Notes: generated by a model not told the origin, from the sequence alone. Counted from the first letter of the stretch, positions 21,776-31,872 are shown. The stretch: DNA of 64,000 nucleotides from Homarus americanus (GCF_018991925.1 NW_024735301.1:49741-113740), one strand, 5' to 3'. Numbers and translations are program-made.

Positions 21776-22520
21776 AGATTGACGCACTAAAGGGGGAAAA
21801 TGAAGCCCTCAGGACTGAACTCCTTCAGGTAGGTGTCCTGCCTAGCAGGACACCTGCGAAGGAGGAGCAGGCGTGGAGAGTAGTTGTCTCCAAGCTGACC
21901 AGGGTGTGGAGTGTAGTAACCCTAACCAGGTGCTGGAGGAAGCTGGCGGGGAAGAGAAGAGGCAGGACGGTATGGTGCAAGGAGAGGAAAGGGCAGTTGT
22001 ACAAACCCTGCCCAGTGGTAAGGTCGTGGGAGTTGGGGACAGCCAGGTGAGATTCTTAGATAGGACTCTTTGTGCAAGAGATAGGAAACGTAGGACTAGG
22101 GTGTGTTTTCCTGGGGCTGGGATAGGGCATGTAGCCGAGAGGTTAGACAGGGTTTTGTCAGGGGAGGGTACCAATCCAGTAGTGTGTCTTAGTGTGGGAG
22201 GAAACAACATAGGAAAGGTTAGGAGTGAGGAACTTTTCAAGAGGTATAGGGAGGCGCTGGGGAAAGTTAAGAGATAGGGGAGGGATCCCGATAGTATGTG
22301 GTGTCTTGCCTAGAAGAGGGGTTGGTGGTGAATGGCTGTCCAGGGCAATTGCTATAAATTGCCGACTGGAAAAACATTGTGCAAACAATGGTTGGGCATT
22401 CATTGATAGCTGGCAACGATTCTATGGCCACTACTACCTGTACAGTCGTGACGGAGTACACTTGTCTCGTGCGGGGGTAAAGACGATGTCTGCATCCCTG
22501 GAGCTTATGGCGCCGTGAAC
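21776..22520 (+). pseudogene. LINE ORF1 fragment with SGNH/esterase domain
   Basis: Some CR1-type LINEs carry an SGNH/GDSL-esterase-like domain in ORF1, and this fragment matches that pattern. It opens with a short charged helix (EIDALKGENEALRTELLQ), likely coiled coil. After a frame change, the plus-strand frame at 21873-22277 shows GDSQ (catalytic Ser block, about 22035), then LSVGGNN (Asn block, about 22190-22208). A frameshift near 22265-22285 moves the rest to another frame, with GGIPIVCGVLPRRG and the final DGVHLS (Asp-x-x-His dyad, about 22449-22466), ending at a stop at 22518. All SGNH blocks are visible, but at least two frame breaks make it a pseudogene. The RT part is absent downstream. 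Confidence 0.82.
21820..21864. repeat. Strong hairpin inside the ORF1 fragment
   Basis: The left arm ends GGTGTCCTGC, the loop is CTA, and the right arm starts GCAGGACACC. The 10-bp perfect stem is extended by CTCCTTC/GAAGGAG after a short bulge. Confidence 0.85.
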
Positions 22521-22606
22521 CTCCAATTGGGGTATACCCGTGCCTCTTAGGTGATCAGAGTAAGGTTTACCAAATACGGCTTCGAGATTCACGGCGCCAT
22601 AAGCTC
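22501..22606. repeat. Perfect 19-bp inverted repeat at the ORF1 end
   Basis: 22501-22519 (GAGCTTATGGCGCCGTGAA) is exactly reverse-complemented at 22588-22606, with a 68-bp spacer. The left arm spans the last codons and stop of the ORF1 frame. Confidence 0.95.
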
Positions 22607-22654
22607 GATGAACAGGCTCTGTGTGAAATATAACAAAGTCTAGGAATGCTTTTA

Positions 22655-22773
22655 GTGTCCTGGTGGTCTAGAGGTAGCGTTCCCTGGTCACACACATAAG
22701 ATCGTGGGTTCGAGCTCTGGCGGGGTGAGGTTGTTGATTACATGTAGAAGTCTGCGCGCTTTATGGGCTAATG

Positions 22774-22778
<5 letters not shown>
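22655..22778 (+). mobile_element. tRNA-derived SINE fragment
   Basis: A tRNA-like head with an A-box-like TGGTCTAGAGG, then a B-box GGTTCGAGCTC at about 22708-22718. A short tail region runs into (AT)n at 22778. Arm pairing is poor, so a true tRNA gene is unlikely. Confidence 0.65.

Positions 22779-22850
<72 letters not shown>
22776..22850. repeat. (AT)n microsatellite
   Basis: A pure AT tract. It sits between a plus-strand SINE and the 3' end of a minus-strand LINE, so it may be the tail of either or both. Confidence 0.97.
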
Positions 22851-22852
<2 letters not shown>

Positions 22853-23540
22853 CGAATATACCCGGCACAGGTCATCGACCCACAAGGGGGGCGAAAAATA
22901 AGAGTAAAAAGAAATTAAAATAGAAAAAGGAAAATGTTATATTAATCTACACCACGAAGATGCCGGAAAACCAGCTTTTTAAAGTGAGACAGATTGTATA
23001 GAGTATGGAAACACAGAAGAAGGCAGAGCATTCCACAGTTTGGCTGTGTGAGGAAAGAAGGAGGTACTATAACGGGTTATTCTAGTGTGACCGACATCCA
23101 CAGAGAAACGGTGGGCACCGCGGGCAAGACGTGTGTTACGAGCCCACGGCCTTGCCGGCGGTACACAGGATGCCAAATCCACCGAACAATGTTCGTTAAA
23201 GTACCTGTAAAAGAGAGAGAGTGAAGCAACATTGCGGCGAAGAGAAAGGGAAGAGAGATTGTCAACTAAAGGAGGAGAGTTAATAAGACGAAATGCCTTT
23301 GATTCCACCCTATCTAACAGTTGGACACAAGAAGAGCCACCCCAGATATGAGAGCAGTACTCCAAGTGGACCCAATGAATCCCTTATATACTTGAAGCAA
23401 CTGCTCAGGAGTGCAGTAGCTACGGCATCTGTACAGCATTCACAACTTTCGGGAGGCAGCTTTAGCAATGTTGTGGATGTGTGGCTTCCGCCTCTGTCTA
23501 CCCAGCAGTAATTGGGAACCTGGATGTTAATCGATTTGCG
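22850..23540 (-). mobile_element. LINE RT C-terminal fragment
   Basis: Minus strand. A 128-codon frame (23365 to 22979) contains EYCSHIWGG, LLDRVESKAFRLIN, LSSLSLRRNVASLSLFYRYF and TAKLWNALPSSVF. This is the typical post-RT region of jockey/CR1-superfamily LINEs in arthropods. Upstream, in another frame (about 23366-23510), YCTPEQLLQVYKGFI and RRKPHIHNIAKAASRKL continue the homology. At least one frameshift separates them. The 3' UTR ends near 22850 with CCGGGTATATTCGTAA and then (AT)n. Distinct from the LINE at 6171-7865. Confidence 0.8.
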
Positions 23541-23820
23541 GATCGTATTTCGAGGTAATGGTTAGCCAGTGCAGCTGGCGAGTTGTCCGGTCTTCTCAGA
23601 CTATTCCATGACACTGGGTCAAGCAACTCGTTAACGTAGGGTGTGGTTGTTGTGTTGGCGACAGCTTCTACACCTTAAACAAATTCACGCCTAGGTGGCC
23701 GATGGGTCAGCAATCCTAGATTTCGAGGGCAACCATTATTAGAAAAACTGGTGAGGCCTAACATATCTATTTTAGAATGATTCCTAGACGTGATGGAAGA
23801 GGAGTGGGTAATAAGAGAAG
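23541..23820. other. Sequence upstream of the LINE fragment
   Basis: It may hold more of the minus-strand LINE, but no motif could be read with confidence. Confidence 0.35.
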
Positions 23821-23824
23821 GAGA

Positions 23825-23852
23825 TAGTTAGGTTAGGTTAGGTTAGGTGAGA
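23825..23852 (+). repeat. Short TTAGG block
   Basis: Four to five GGTTA pentamers. Confidence 0.85.
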
Positions 23853-23944
23853 TAAATATAGCACGTGCAAATGGTTAGCGGAGGAGGGGGGGGGAGTGTC
23901 CAGGAGTCAGGTTACCCAAGACGCGGCAAGTCTGAGGTGTTATC

Positions 23945-24375
23945 TAATACCCCTCACCTGCTACCTCACCCTTCACCTGCTGCCTCACCCCTCACCTGCT
24001 GCCTCACCCCTCACCTGCTGCCTCACCCCTCACCTGCTGCCTCACCCCTCACCTGCTGCCTCACCCCTCACCTGCTGCCTCACCCCCTCACCTGCTGCTG
24101 CTCCACCCATCACCTGCTGCCTCACCCATCACTGCTGCCCACCCCTCACCTGCTGCCTCACCCCCTCACATGCTGCCTCACCCTCACCTGCTGCCTCAGC
24201 CCTCACCTGCTCTCTCAGCCCTCACCCCTGCCTCACCCCTCACCTGCTGCCTCACCCTCACCTGCTGCCTCACCCCTCACCTGCTGCCTCACCCTCACCT
24301 GCTGCCCACCCATCACCTGCTGCCTCACCCCTCACCTGCTGCCCTACCTCACCTGCTGCCCCCATCTCCACCTAG
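23945..24375. repeat. 19-bp minisatellite (CACCTGCTGCCTCACCCCT)
   Basis: About 22 copies with one- to three-base indels. All three plus frames stay open (PHLLPHPSPAASPLTCC), as expected for a unit without stops. Confidence 0.96.
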
Positions 24376-24377
24376 AG

Positions 24378-24475
24378 GGTAGATTAGGTTAGGTTAGTTA
24401 GGTTAAGTTAGGTTGGCTAGGATCTTTCATCATCAGGTAAAATAAACAGAGGTTCCTAATCTTCAGGTGAATCCT
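24378..24475 (+). repeat. TTAGG block plus conserved module
   Basis: A degenerate TTAGG block (24383-24420) followed at 24425-24472 by CATCATCAGGTAAAATAA and CCTAATCTTCAGGTGA, the same module and polarity as at 15541. Confidence 0.85.
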
Positions 24476-24519
24476 ACTAAGGACCTGGTCGGACTGGGAC
24501 CATCTGACCTACAGCCTTC

Positions 24520-24895
24520 TTCACTACACACCTCACCACTCCACAGCCTCCCCCTCCTCCACACCTCTCTTCCCTCCACACCCTCCCCATCATATCCATC
24601 TTCCCTCCTCCTCCACACCTCTCTTACCTGCCCCTCCACACCCTCCCTCCACACCCTCCCCCATCATATCCATCTCCCCCCTCCACACCTCCTCTCTTAC
24701 CCCTCCCTCCACACCTCCCAGCTCCACACCTCTCTTACCCCTCCCTCCACACCCTCCCAACACGCGTCAGTCGTTACATCACCTCGCCCCAACACCATCA
24801 TCCACACCACTACTCTACCCCACCACTACCCCACCACTACCACTACTTACCCCACCACTACCCCCACACCCCACCACTACCCCCACCAAGTGTAT
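24520..24895. repeat. CT/CCACACC-rich simple sequence
   Basis: Repeated CTCCACACCTCTC and CCCTCCACACC words, then CCCCACCACTAC repeats from about 24815. Confidence 0.9.
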
Positions 24896-25190
24896 TAGTC
24901 ACAAGCACCGACTCCATCCAACACTTTATGACCAACAGTAATAGCCGAGGAGTCATTTTTTTACAGCTGGTGTGGACGACTACACGACCCATAAGCCCTA
25001 GGTGGTCGTGTTGGTCTGTCTGGGTTGGTGGAGACGGTAACCTCCTTGATACCTGTCTCATACCTGTCATAAAGGTGTGTCACTAATAGGGTCGTAGGCT
25101 GTAGTTCACCAACAACCTATCTCCTCCTATCCTGTTATTGAATACCTCACACCTTACACCTGACGTAAATATAATACTAACCATAAACTG
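24896..25190. other. Unique sequence, no feature seen
   Basis: Mixed composition. The short reverse frame here has no recognisable domain. Confidence 0.45.
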
Positions 25191-25290
25191 TGGATAGGGT
25201 TAGGTTAGGTTAAGTAAGGACAGTTCAGGTCAGGTTAGATTAGGTCAGCTCTGGTTAGGTCAGATCAGGTTAAGTTAGGTTAGGTTCCGA
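25191..25290 (+). repeat. Degenerate TTAGG/GGTCA block
   Basis: GGGTTAGGTTAGG, with GGTCAG and GATCAGG variants. Confidence 0.88.
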
Positions 25291-25294
25291 GTCC

Positions 25295-25495
25295 AAGTGG
25301 TGGTGGTGGTGGTGGTGTAGCGCTATATTACATGACCCTCTAGTGCTGATATCTCTTTCCACACACACCGATTGTTCCATAGCTCTACCTCCCGCCTCTG
25401 TGTGTGTGTGTGTGTGTGTGTGTTCAGTTCTAGGATTGGCTAATACTGGGATAACACACTCTAGTACACACACACACACACACACACACACGTAG
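25295..25495. repeat. (GGT)n, (GT)n and (CA)n tracts
   Basis: GGT at 25298-25318, GT at 25400-25421 and CA at 25465-25491, with unique spacers. Confidence 0.93.
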
Positions 25496-25539
25496 TCTCC
25501 ACAGCAAGTGATTGGTTAAATGGGACACTCAACTAATAT

Positions 25540-26130
25540 AACCACTGGGGATTGGGGCCTTCTCCTAATGGCTCCCGGCCCTAATTGGTCTCATTGTTAA
25601 TGAGTCTCATTTCTAGTAGGCCCCACTTCTAATAGGTTTCCGTTCTAATGGGCCCCACTTCTAATGCATTTCTGTTCTAATGGGCCCCACTTCTAATAGG
25701 TTCCGTTCTAATAGGTTTCCGTTCTAATGGGCCCACTTCTAATAGGTTCCGTTCTCTAATGGGCCCCACTTCTAATGCGTTTCTGTTCTAATGGGCCCCA
25801 CTTCTAATAGGTTCCGTTCTAATAGGTTTCCGTTCTAATGGGCCCACTTCTAATAGGTTCCGTTCTAGTGGGTTTCCGTTCTAATGGGCCCCACTTCTAA
25901 TGCGTATCTGCTCTAATGGGCCCCACTTCTAATAGGTTCCGTTCTAATAGGTTTCCGTTCTAATGGGCCCACTTCTAATAGGTTCCGTTCTAGTGGGTTT
26001 CCGTTCTAATGGGCCCCACTTCTAATGCGTTTCTGTTCTAATGGGCCCACTTCTAATAGGTTCCGTTCTAATAGATTTCCGTTCTAATGGGCCCACTTCT
26101 AATAGGTTCCGTTCTAATGGTCCCCTCATC
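25540..26130. repeat. GGGCCC minisatellite with higher-order period
   Basis: Subunits of 28-31 bp read TTCTAATGGGCCCCACTTC, then TAATAGG or TAATGCG, then TTCCG. The TAATGCG-type subunit recurs at about 25663, 25774, 25899 and 26024, giving a higher-order period of 110-125 bp. It resembles the 43-bp unit at 1200-1566 in inverted orientation. Confidence 0.93.
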
Positions 26131-26340
26131 TAAAGGAGTCAAGCCATGATGGAGTTTAATCCTAAGAGATCAGATCAGATTACATGAGGGCCTATTAAGA
26201 CTGGGGTCCATTTCCTCGGCACCTCTCCAGGGCTTATCACAGTCTCCACTTGGCGAAAACTCCCCGACACAACCCTGACTTAGTATCACAAGACTGTCAC
26301 TTACCGGAACAGCAGCGGGAGCGTCAGGGTATATTAGTAT
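26131..26340. other. Unique sequence
   Basis: No gene seen; a partial GATCAGATCAGATTA run lies at about 26168. Confidence 0.45.
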
Positions 26341-26662
26341 TACCTGAAGAAGAGACACCCTAGCTTATCTCACTTGATGATAAGCCGCACTGACACTAAC
26401 CTAACTAAATATAACCAAACCTAACCTAACCAAATATAACCTAACCAAATATAACCTAACCAAACCTAACCTAACCAAATATAACGTAACCAAACCTAAC
26501 GTAACCAAATATAACGTAACCAAACCTAACCTAACCAAATATAACGTAACCTAACCTAACCAAATATAACCAAACCAAATATAACCTAACCAAATATAAC
26601 CTAACCAAACCTAACCTAACCAAATATAACCAAACCTAACCTAACCTAACCTAACCAGGAAC
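26341..26662 (-). repeat. Conserved module then CCTAA/CCAAATATAA array
   Basis: The module at 26341-26383 (ACCTGAAGAAGAGACACC, AGCTTATCTCACTTGATGAT) is followed by CCTAA-derived repeats in which CCTAACCAAATATAA (15 bp) is the main unit, to 26662. Confidence 0.9.
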
Positions 26663-27230
26663 AAATATCAGCAGGTAATATTTTTCCTAGGTTAAAATTA
26701 CAAACTAATAATATAATTTATTTCATCTTATTTTACGTCAAGTTTCACCTGGAGGTCATTGGCAAATACAGGTAATTGTTATTTAATTTATTTTTTTAAT
26801 TTCTAGATCTGGAGAAAATAATTTGTGATTTTTTTTGGTCGTATTTTTGTGGCTATTGTTTAGTTATTGAAAGAGTATTTATTTTGTAATTTGTTTTCGA
26901 TCTTAAAATAGTATTGAATGGATAGTACAGTGTTAATGTTATGCCCTGATAATACCTTCCCAGCTTGAGGTCATTTCATTATTTCCCAGCTCCGTAAATT
27001 CCTCCCCCACCATAAGCAAAAAATACAAAACAATATTATTTACCCCTACCAATAGCTAGAAACCACAAAATTTTCCCCACCACTAACAAAAAATATCCCC
27101 ACCACTAGCTAGAAATCACAGTATTTCCCCAACCATCCATTTCCCCCAACTTGATTGAGTGTGGGCAGTAGACAGTAGGCTTGAGTGGTGCACCTCTGGC
27201 AAATGAAAAAAAAAGGAAAAAAAAAAAGAG
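26663..27230. other. AT-rich unique sequence
   Basis: 570 bases, AT-rich, with CCCCACCACTA.C.AGAAA-type short repeats at about 27005-27120. No gene, RNA or mobile element recognised. Confidence 0.5.
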
Positions 27231-27304
27231 AATTTGTCCATTTGGTGCAGCGATGACTCGACCACAGAGTGTAAAAAAACTTTGTGTGTAGACGGTGGTA
27301 CAAC

Positions 27305-27371
27305 AAGAGTGTGTGTGTGTGGCATGTGTGTGTGTGGCATGTGTGTGTGGCATGTGTGTGTGTGTGTGTGT
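27305..27371. repeat. (GT)n with GTGTGGCAT steps
   Basis: Three GTGTGTGGCAT units then (GT)n, ending where LINE copy 2 starts. Confidence 0.92.
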
Positions 27372-29220
27372 GGATGGCCTGACTACCCAGCAGGTCCCTC
27401 AGCATCCAGAGCTGACCCACCTCAGTTATTCTCCATCCCTGGATGAGGTAGCTACTGCCACCAAACAGATGAAAACCTCAAAGCCTTAAGTCCTGATGGA
27501 ATCCCAGCCGAGGTGTAAAAAGCAGGAGGACCTCTTCTTACCAGCCGTCTTCACTCTCTCCTGGAGAATATATGGGAAAAGGAGGAAATCCCCCCAAGCT
27601 CTTAAAGACGCCTCCATTGTCAATATTTATAAGAACAAGAGAGACCGGTCAGACTGTAGCAACTACCGCGGGATCTCGCTGCTGTCCGTAGCTGGCAAGA
27701 TTATCGCCCGAGTCCTCCAAAACAGACTTCTTCCTGAAGCGGAAAACTTCCTCCCAGAATCTCAATGTGGCTTTAGACCTTCACGTGGCACCACCGACAT
27801 GAATTTTTGCTGCGCGCCAGATACAAGAAAAGTGCAGAGAACAGCGTCGTGACCTGTACATGGCCTTCATCGACCTAACCAAGGCCTTCGACTCAGTCAA
27901 CAGAGAAGCCCTCAGGTGGATGCTCAACCGTTTTGGAGCCCACCAAAATTCACCGCCATTGTGAGGCAACTCCATGATGACATGAGCGGTAGTGTCCTGC
28001 ACAATGGCACCCAGTCTGAGTTCTTCCCCATCCAAACGGGGGTTAAACAAGGGTGTGTACTGGCACCAACTCTCTCTTCAATTTTCTTGGCTGCCTTCAT
28101 TACTCGTGCCAGTGCCAATTTAGCCGGCGAAGTGGACATCGAGAATCGGATGAAGGGTCTTTTCAACATAAGACGACTCCAGGCAGGAACAAAGGTGTCG
28201 GCAGCTTCCATTACTAAACTTCAGTATGCAGACGACCTCACCCTCATCGTTCTCAATGAACGCGACCTACAAGAGATCCTGAACAGCTACACAGATGCAT
28301 ATGCCCAATTCGGCCTTGTGGTGAATGTACGTAAGACTCAGACTCTCTTTCAGCCTGCTCCTGGTTCAGAGAGGCCTCCACCATCCATCCAGCTTAACGG
28401 TACTACCCTCTCTAATGTTACCCACTTTCAGTACCTGTTCACTACCGCAGACATCGATGAAGAGATTCACCATCTGACCACAGGTGCATCTCAAGCCTTT
28501 GGCAGACTCAGTACCCGTGTCTTCAGCTGTAAGGAGCAAAAAATATCTACAAAGCTGCACGTATATCGAGCAGTGGTCCTCCCCACCCTGCTATATGGCA
28601 GTGAGACATGGGTCACATACAGGAGGCACCTCAAGGCACTTGAAAACTTTCACTAACGTAGTCTACGATCCATCCTCCGAGTTTGACACCATCTGTAGGA
28701 GCATCGAGACTACCATTATCCACGAACAACTGCATTGGACTGGCCATGTTACCTGCATGAACGACAGTAGACTGCCAAAGCAGCTACTTTACAGTCACCT
28801 AACGAATAGTAAACGTAACGCCGGCGGGCAACTGAAAAGGTATAAGGATAGTCTAAAGACAAACCTGAAAACTTGTCATATCGACCCCCTCATCTGGGAG
28901 ACGATTACTCCACACAGTAACGCTTGGAGGAGCACCACACGAGAAGGTGTCAATACTTTCGAATTAGCCCGACTGCAAACCGAGGCAGACAAGGGCCAAC
29001 GCCGGAAAGACGCTGCCGCCCCCGCACTCGATGTAGCCCCCTACATGTGCAACATCTGTGGACGACTCTGCCGTTTCCGTACCAGCTTCTTTAGTCACCT
29101 TAAAACTCCCCAACGAAGGTGACATCCCTAATAACTCATATCATTGTATGATAGCTGGATGATCGTCATACTCGATTTCGAGTGACAGCAAAGTAGTAGG
29201 AGTAGTAGTAATAGTAGTAG
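27372..29220 (+). mobile_element. Decayed LINE, copy 2
   Basis: Plus-strand copy of the element at 6171-7865, extending about 220 bp further 5'. It ends with the same 3' UTR (GATGATCGTCATACTCGATT; GTGACAGCAAAGTAG) and a short TAG tail (29194-29220). The two copies look highly similar at DNA level. A 35-base deletion near 28690 relative to copy 1 removes the WEDKRTNASIL segment. The element is directly abutted by a different retroelement at 29221. Confidence 0.9.
27410..29122 (+). pseudogene. LINE reverse transcriptase pseudogene, copy 2
   Basis: In order: LKDASIVNIYKNKRDRSDCSNYRGISLLS (RT fingers, about 27600-27690); QCGFRPSRGTTDM; motif A FIDLTKAFDSV (about 27865-27900); motif B GVKQGCVLAPTL (about 28040-28075); motif C YADDL (about 28224-28240); thumb YGSETWVTYRRHLKAL; WTGHVTCMND; KRYKDSLKTNLK; and a terminal finger PYMCNICGRLCRFR...SHL (29043-29110). 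The finger keeps the CxxC pair that copy 1 has lost, but its last His position is not conserved. Breaks: an early TAA at 27487-27489, a +1 shift near 27800, a shift near 27930, and the 35-base deletion near 28690. Non-functional. Confidence 0.9.
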
Positions 29221-30592
29221 ACCTGTCTAAGATTGCTAACACAGAGCCACATGCAGCTTTTGCGGCATTCACCCATGGAGTGAAGCATCGCTGGAAATAC
29301 CTGATGCACACTATCCCTGATATCGGACCCCTCCTCCACCCTCTGGAAGAAGCTATCAGCGTCAATTTCATTCCCAAATTAGTGAAACACCCTCACTTAA
29401 CCCCAGCAGAAAGATCACTCCTTGCACTACCACCGAGACTGGGAGGAATGGGATTGACCAATCCAGAGGAGATTGCTGCCACCGAACATCAAAACTCAGT
29501 CAAGCTCATGGCAGCCCTCATGGACCACATAATAGCTCAGAACGCAACTGGGGAGGTGGATACCAGTGAAGTAAACAAGATTCGAAAGTCCATTCCGACA
29601 GATCGACAGCACGGCCAAAGTGATAAGTTGCAGCAACTGTTGCTGCAAGTACCAGAGAATTTAAAAAAAATATAGCTATAGCACAGGAGGTGGGCGCCTC
29701 GAACTGGTTAGCTACGTTACCGATAAGTGCAAATGGTTTCAGTCTCAATAAACAAGAATTTACAGATGCCATTGCTCTAAGGTACGGGAGGCCAGTAGAA
29801 GGTATGCCCTCCCAATGCGTGTGTGGCTCTTCCTATGATGTCGATCACGCCATGCTGTGCAAGAAAGGGGGCTTCATATGCATGAGGCATGACGAAGTAA
29901 GGGATCTCACAGCAAATATGTGGAAGGAAATCTGCCGTGATGTCAGGGTAGAACCGACCCTCCTTCCATTGGACGGTGAGAATTTCCAGCATAGGACTTC
30001 AAACACATACAACGAAGCCCGTGTTGATGTCAGTGCTCAAGGATTCTGGACGCGTGGACAGTGAGCCTTCTTCGACATCAGGATTTTTTATCCAATGGCC
30101 GCATGTCACCGTAACTTAGCTCTCGATGCTGCACACAGGAGGAACGAGAACGACAAGATAAGGGCATACGGTGAGAGAATTCAGAACGTTGATCAAGGCA
30201 GCTTCACTCCTCTAGTGTTCACAACCTCTGGTGGGATGGGACCAAGTGCAAGATGCTTCTACGCCAGACTCGCGGAGGTGCTATCCAAACAGAAACAGCA
30301 GCCCACAAGTTATGTTACAGCCTGGATGAGATGTCGACTGTCCTTCTCTCTCCTTAGGTCTGCTTTGCTCTGCCTCAGGGGAACGAGAGCATCGGCCCCA
30401 AAACCGACAACAGTTGCAGATATTGATAACGAGGCAACAGTCACTGAATGCCTCATAGATCTGTGGCTCAACTAACTCAACACAGCCAGGGTAGCTACTT
30501 ATGTATTAGGATATTTAATTTTAAGGTAATAAAATAGCGGCAAAGGTGTGGCTATTGGGGGAGGCTGGAGGCCTTGTGATTTAAAAAAAAAA

Positions 30593-30658
<66 letters not shown>
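29221..30658 (+). mobile_element. Second retroelement, C-terminal part with TAG tail
   Basis: Starts abruptly at the TAG tail of LINE copy 2 and ends after the stop at 30475, with a 3' UTR, A10 and (TAG)n to 30658. The last 100 bases of the 3' UTR (from about 30490) recur in inverted orientation at 57509-57616, again with poly(A) and TAG repeats. The poly(A)/TAG tail argues for a non-LTR element. 5' truncation could result from insertion of LINE copy 2 or from incomplete reverse transcription. Confidence 0.8.
29224..30475 (+). pseudogene. Retroelement polyprotein C-terminus, RLE-like
   Basis: Three segments belong to one protein. The first (to 29674) reads KIANTEPHAAFAAFTHGVKHRWKYLM, LLHPLEEAI and LLALPPRLGGMGL, the post-RT region of a family common in invertebrate genomes. 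A one-base loss in an A8 run (29664-29671) shifts the frame. The second segment (to 30064) has C-x-C-x7-H-x3-C (CVCG...H...C, from 29816), RHDEVRDLT and EARVDV. This order resembles the zinc-binding motif plus restriction-like endonuclease of R2/R4/NeSL/Hero-type LINEs. An in-frame TGA (30062-30064) precedes FFDIRIF; the third segment ends SFSLLRSALLCLRGTRAS. Clade assignment is inference. DIRS-type elements are an alternative I cannot exclude. Confidence 0.7.
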
Positions 30659-30660
<2 letters not shown>

Positions 30661-30676
30661 TGTGTGTGTGTGTGTT
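30591..30676. repeat. (TAG)n then (GT)n
   Basis: TAG/GTA repeats at 30591-30658, then GT to 30676. Confidence 0.96.
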
Positions 30677-30678
30677 TT

Positions 30679-30810
30679 GGTTAGGTAAGGTTGAGTTAAG
30701 TTAGATTAGGTTAGGTTAAAGGTGAAGTAGGATAAGGTAGGTTATGTTAGATCGGGTTAGGTTAAGTAAAGCGAGGTTAAATTTGATGAGGTTAGGTTAG
30801 ATTAAGATCC
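30679..30810 (+). repeat. Degenerate TTAGG block
   Basis: GGTTAGG with AAGTTAGATTAGG, GGATAAGG and GAGGTTAAA variants. Confidence 0.8.
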
Positions 30811-31045
30811 TGGTTTGAGATATTAACCACCACACAACCATCAACAACCATGAAACAAAGCTCAGAGCAACCATGATAGACAGGCACAACCAATGGTTAA
30901 GGTAGACGACAATATCACCATCCTGCCTTAGGGCATTAACCAAACAACCTCGTTAATTAGCCCAAACGAGCTCTCATTAATTAACGAAGGACTCAGTTAT
31001 GTCTCGCTTTACATAACACTTATTAGAGGTCAGTGTATACGAGGA
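30811..31045. other. Unique sequence
   Basis: No feature recognised. Confidence 0.45.
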
Positions 31046-31147
31046 CATACATACATACATACATACATACATACATACATACATACATACATACATACAT
31101 ACATACACACATACATACATACATACATACATACATACATACATACA

Positions 31148-31179
<32 letters not shown>

Positions 31180-31214
31180 CATACATACATGCATACATAC
31201 ATACATACATACAT

Positions 31215-31263
<49 letters not shown>

Positions 31264-31325
31264 TACATACATACATACATACATACATACATACATACAT
31301 ACATACATACACATACATACATACA

Positions 31326-31359
<34 letters not shown>

Positions 31360-31378
31360 CATACATACATACATACAT
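31046..31378. repeat. (CATA)n microsatellite, 330 bp
   Basis: ACAT tetranucleotide repeats with a (CA)n segment at about 31231-31259. Open frames on both strands are YVCM/IHTY artefacts. Confidence 0.98.
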
Positions 31379-31464
31379 CCAAGGTTTGTGTGTTATCGCA
31401 TATATACAGAAGATAGCCTTGATATAAATAACATAAATACGTACACAGCGAGGCCAGAATGTCT

Positions 31465-31467
<3 letters not shown>

Positions 31468-31506
<39 letters not shown>
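31468..31506. repeat. (CA)n microsatellite
   Basis: A pure CA tract. Confidence 0.97.
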
Positions 31507-31507
<1 letters not shown>

Positions 31508-31870
31508 TAACAATAACATAACCAACTATATCTCAATGCCCCTTATGTCACTGTTAATACCCCTTGAAGCCAACACGTGATAAATTAACGTCACAGAACA
31601 CCTTCGTAATTATCTTTACTACAGCCTATCTCCTTCCTGTAACACTAATTAATACAGTATAATACAGAACAAAACATTACTTATAAGAGAAATACATAAG
31701 GAGTGATTTTAATTCCAAATGTGAACCGTATTACACAGGTTAATTACAGGTGCTCGCTACTCAGGTGTGTCTTAACCCTCTGAGTTCTTAAAGGTTTAAA
31801 TACAAATGTTGTCTATTGTATGGCACTGTCTTGTTAGTCTTCTATACTTGTGGTTAGATTTAGTTACGTG
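31507..31870. other. AT-rich unique sequence
   Basis: No gene, RNA or repeat family recognised. Confidence 0.45.
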
Positions 31871-31872
31871 AG

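Noticed and set aside
21544..21776. Cysteine/proline-rich N-terminal extension of the ORF1 protein
   Set aside because: It is the 20-bp CCTGCCTCCCTGCTTCCAT minisatellite; only the part after about 21776 has LINE ORF1 character.
22655..22728. Functional tRNA gene on the plus strand
   Set aside because: The B-box is good, but cloverleaf pairing is poor and the sequence continues into a SINE-like tail.
30062..30064. Readthrough or selenocysteine TGA in the retroelement frame
   Set aside because: No SECIS-like structure is evident, and the TGA is easily explained by C-to-T decay of a CGA arginine codon in a dead copy.
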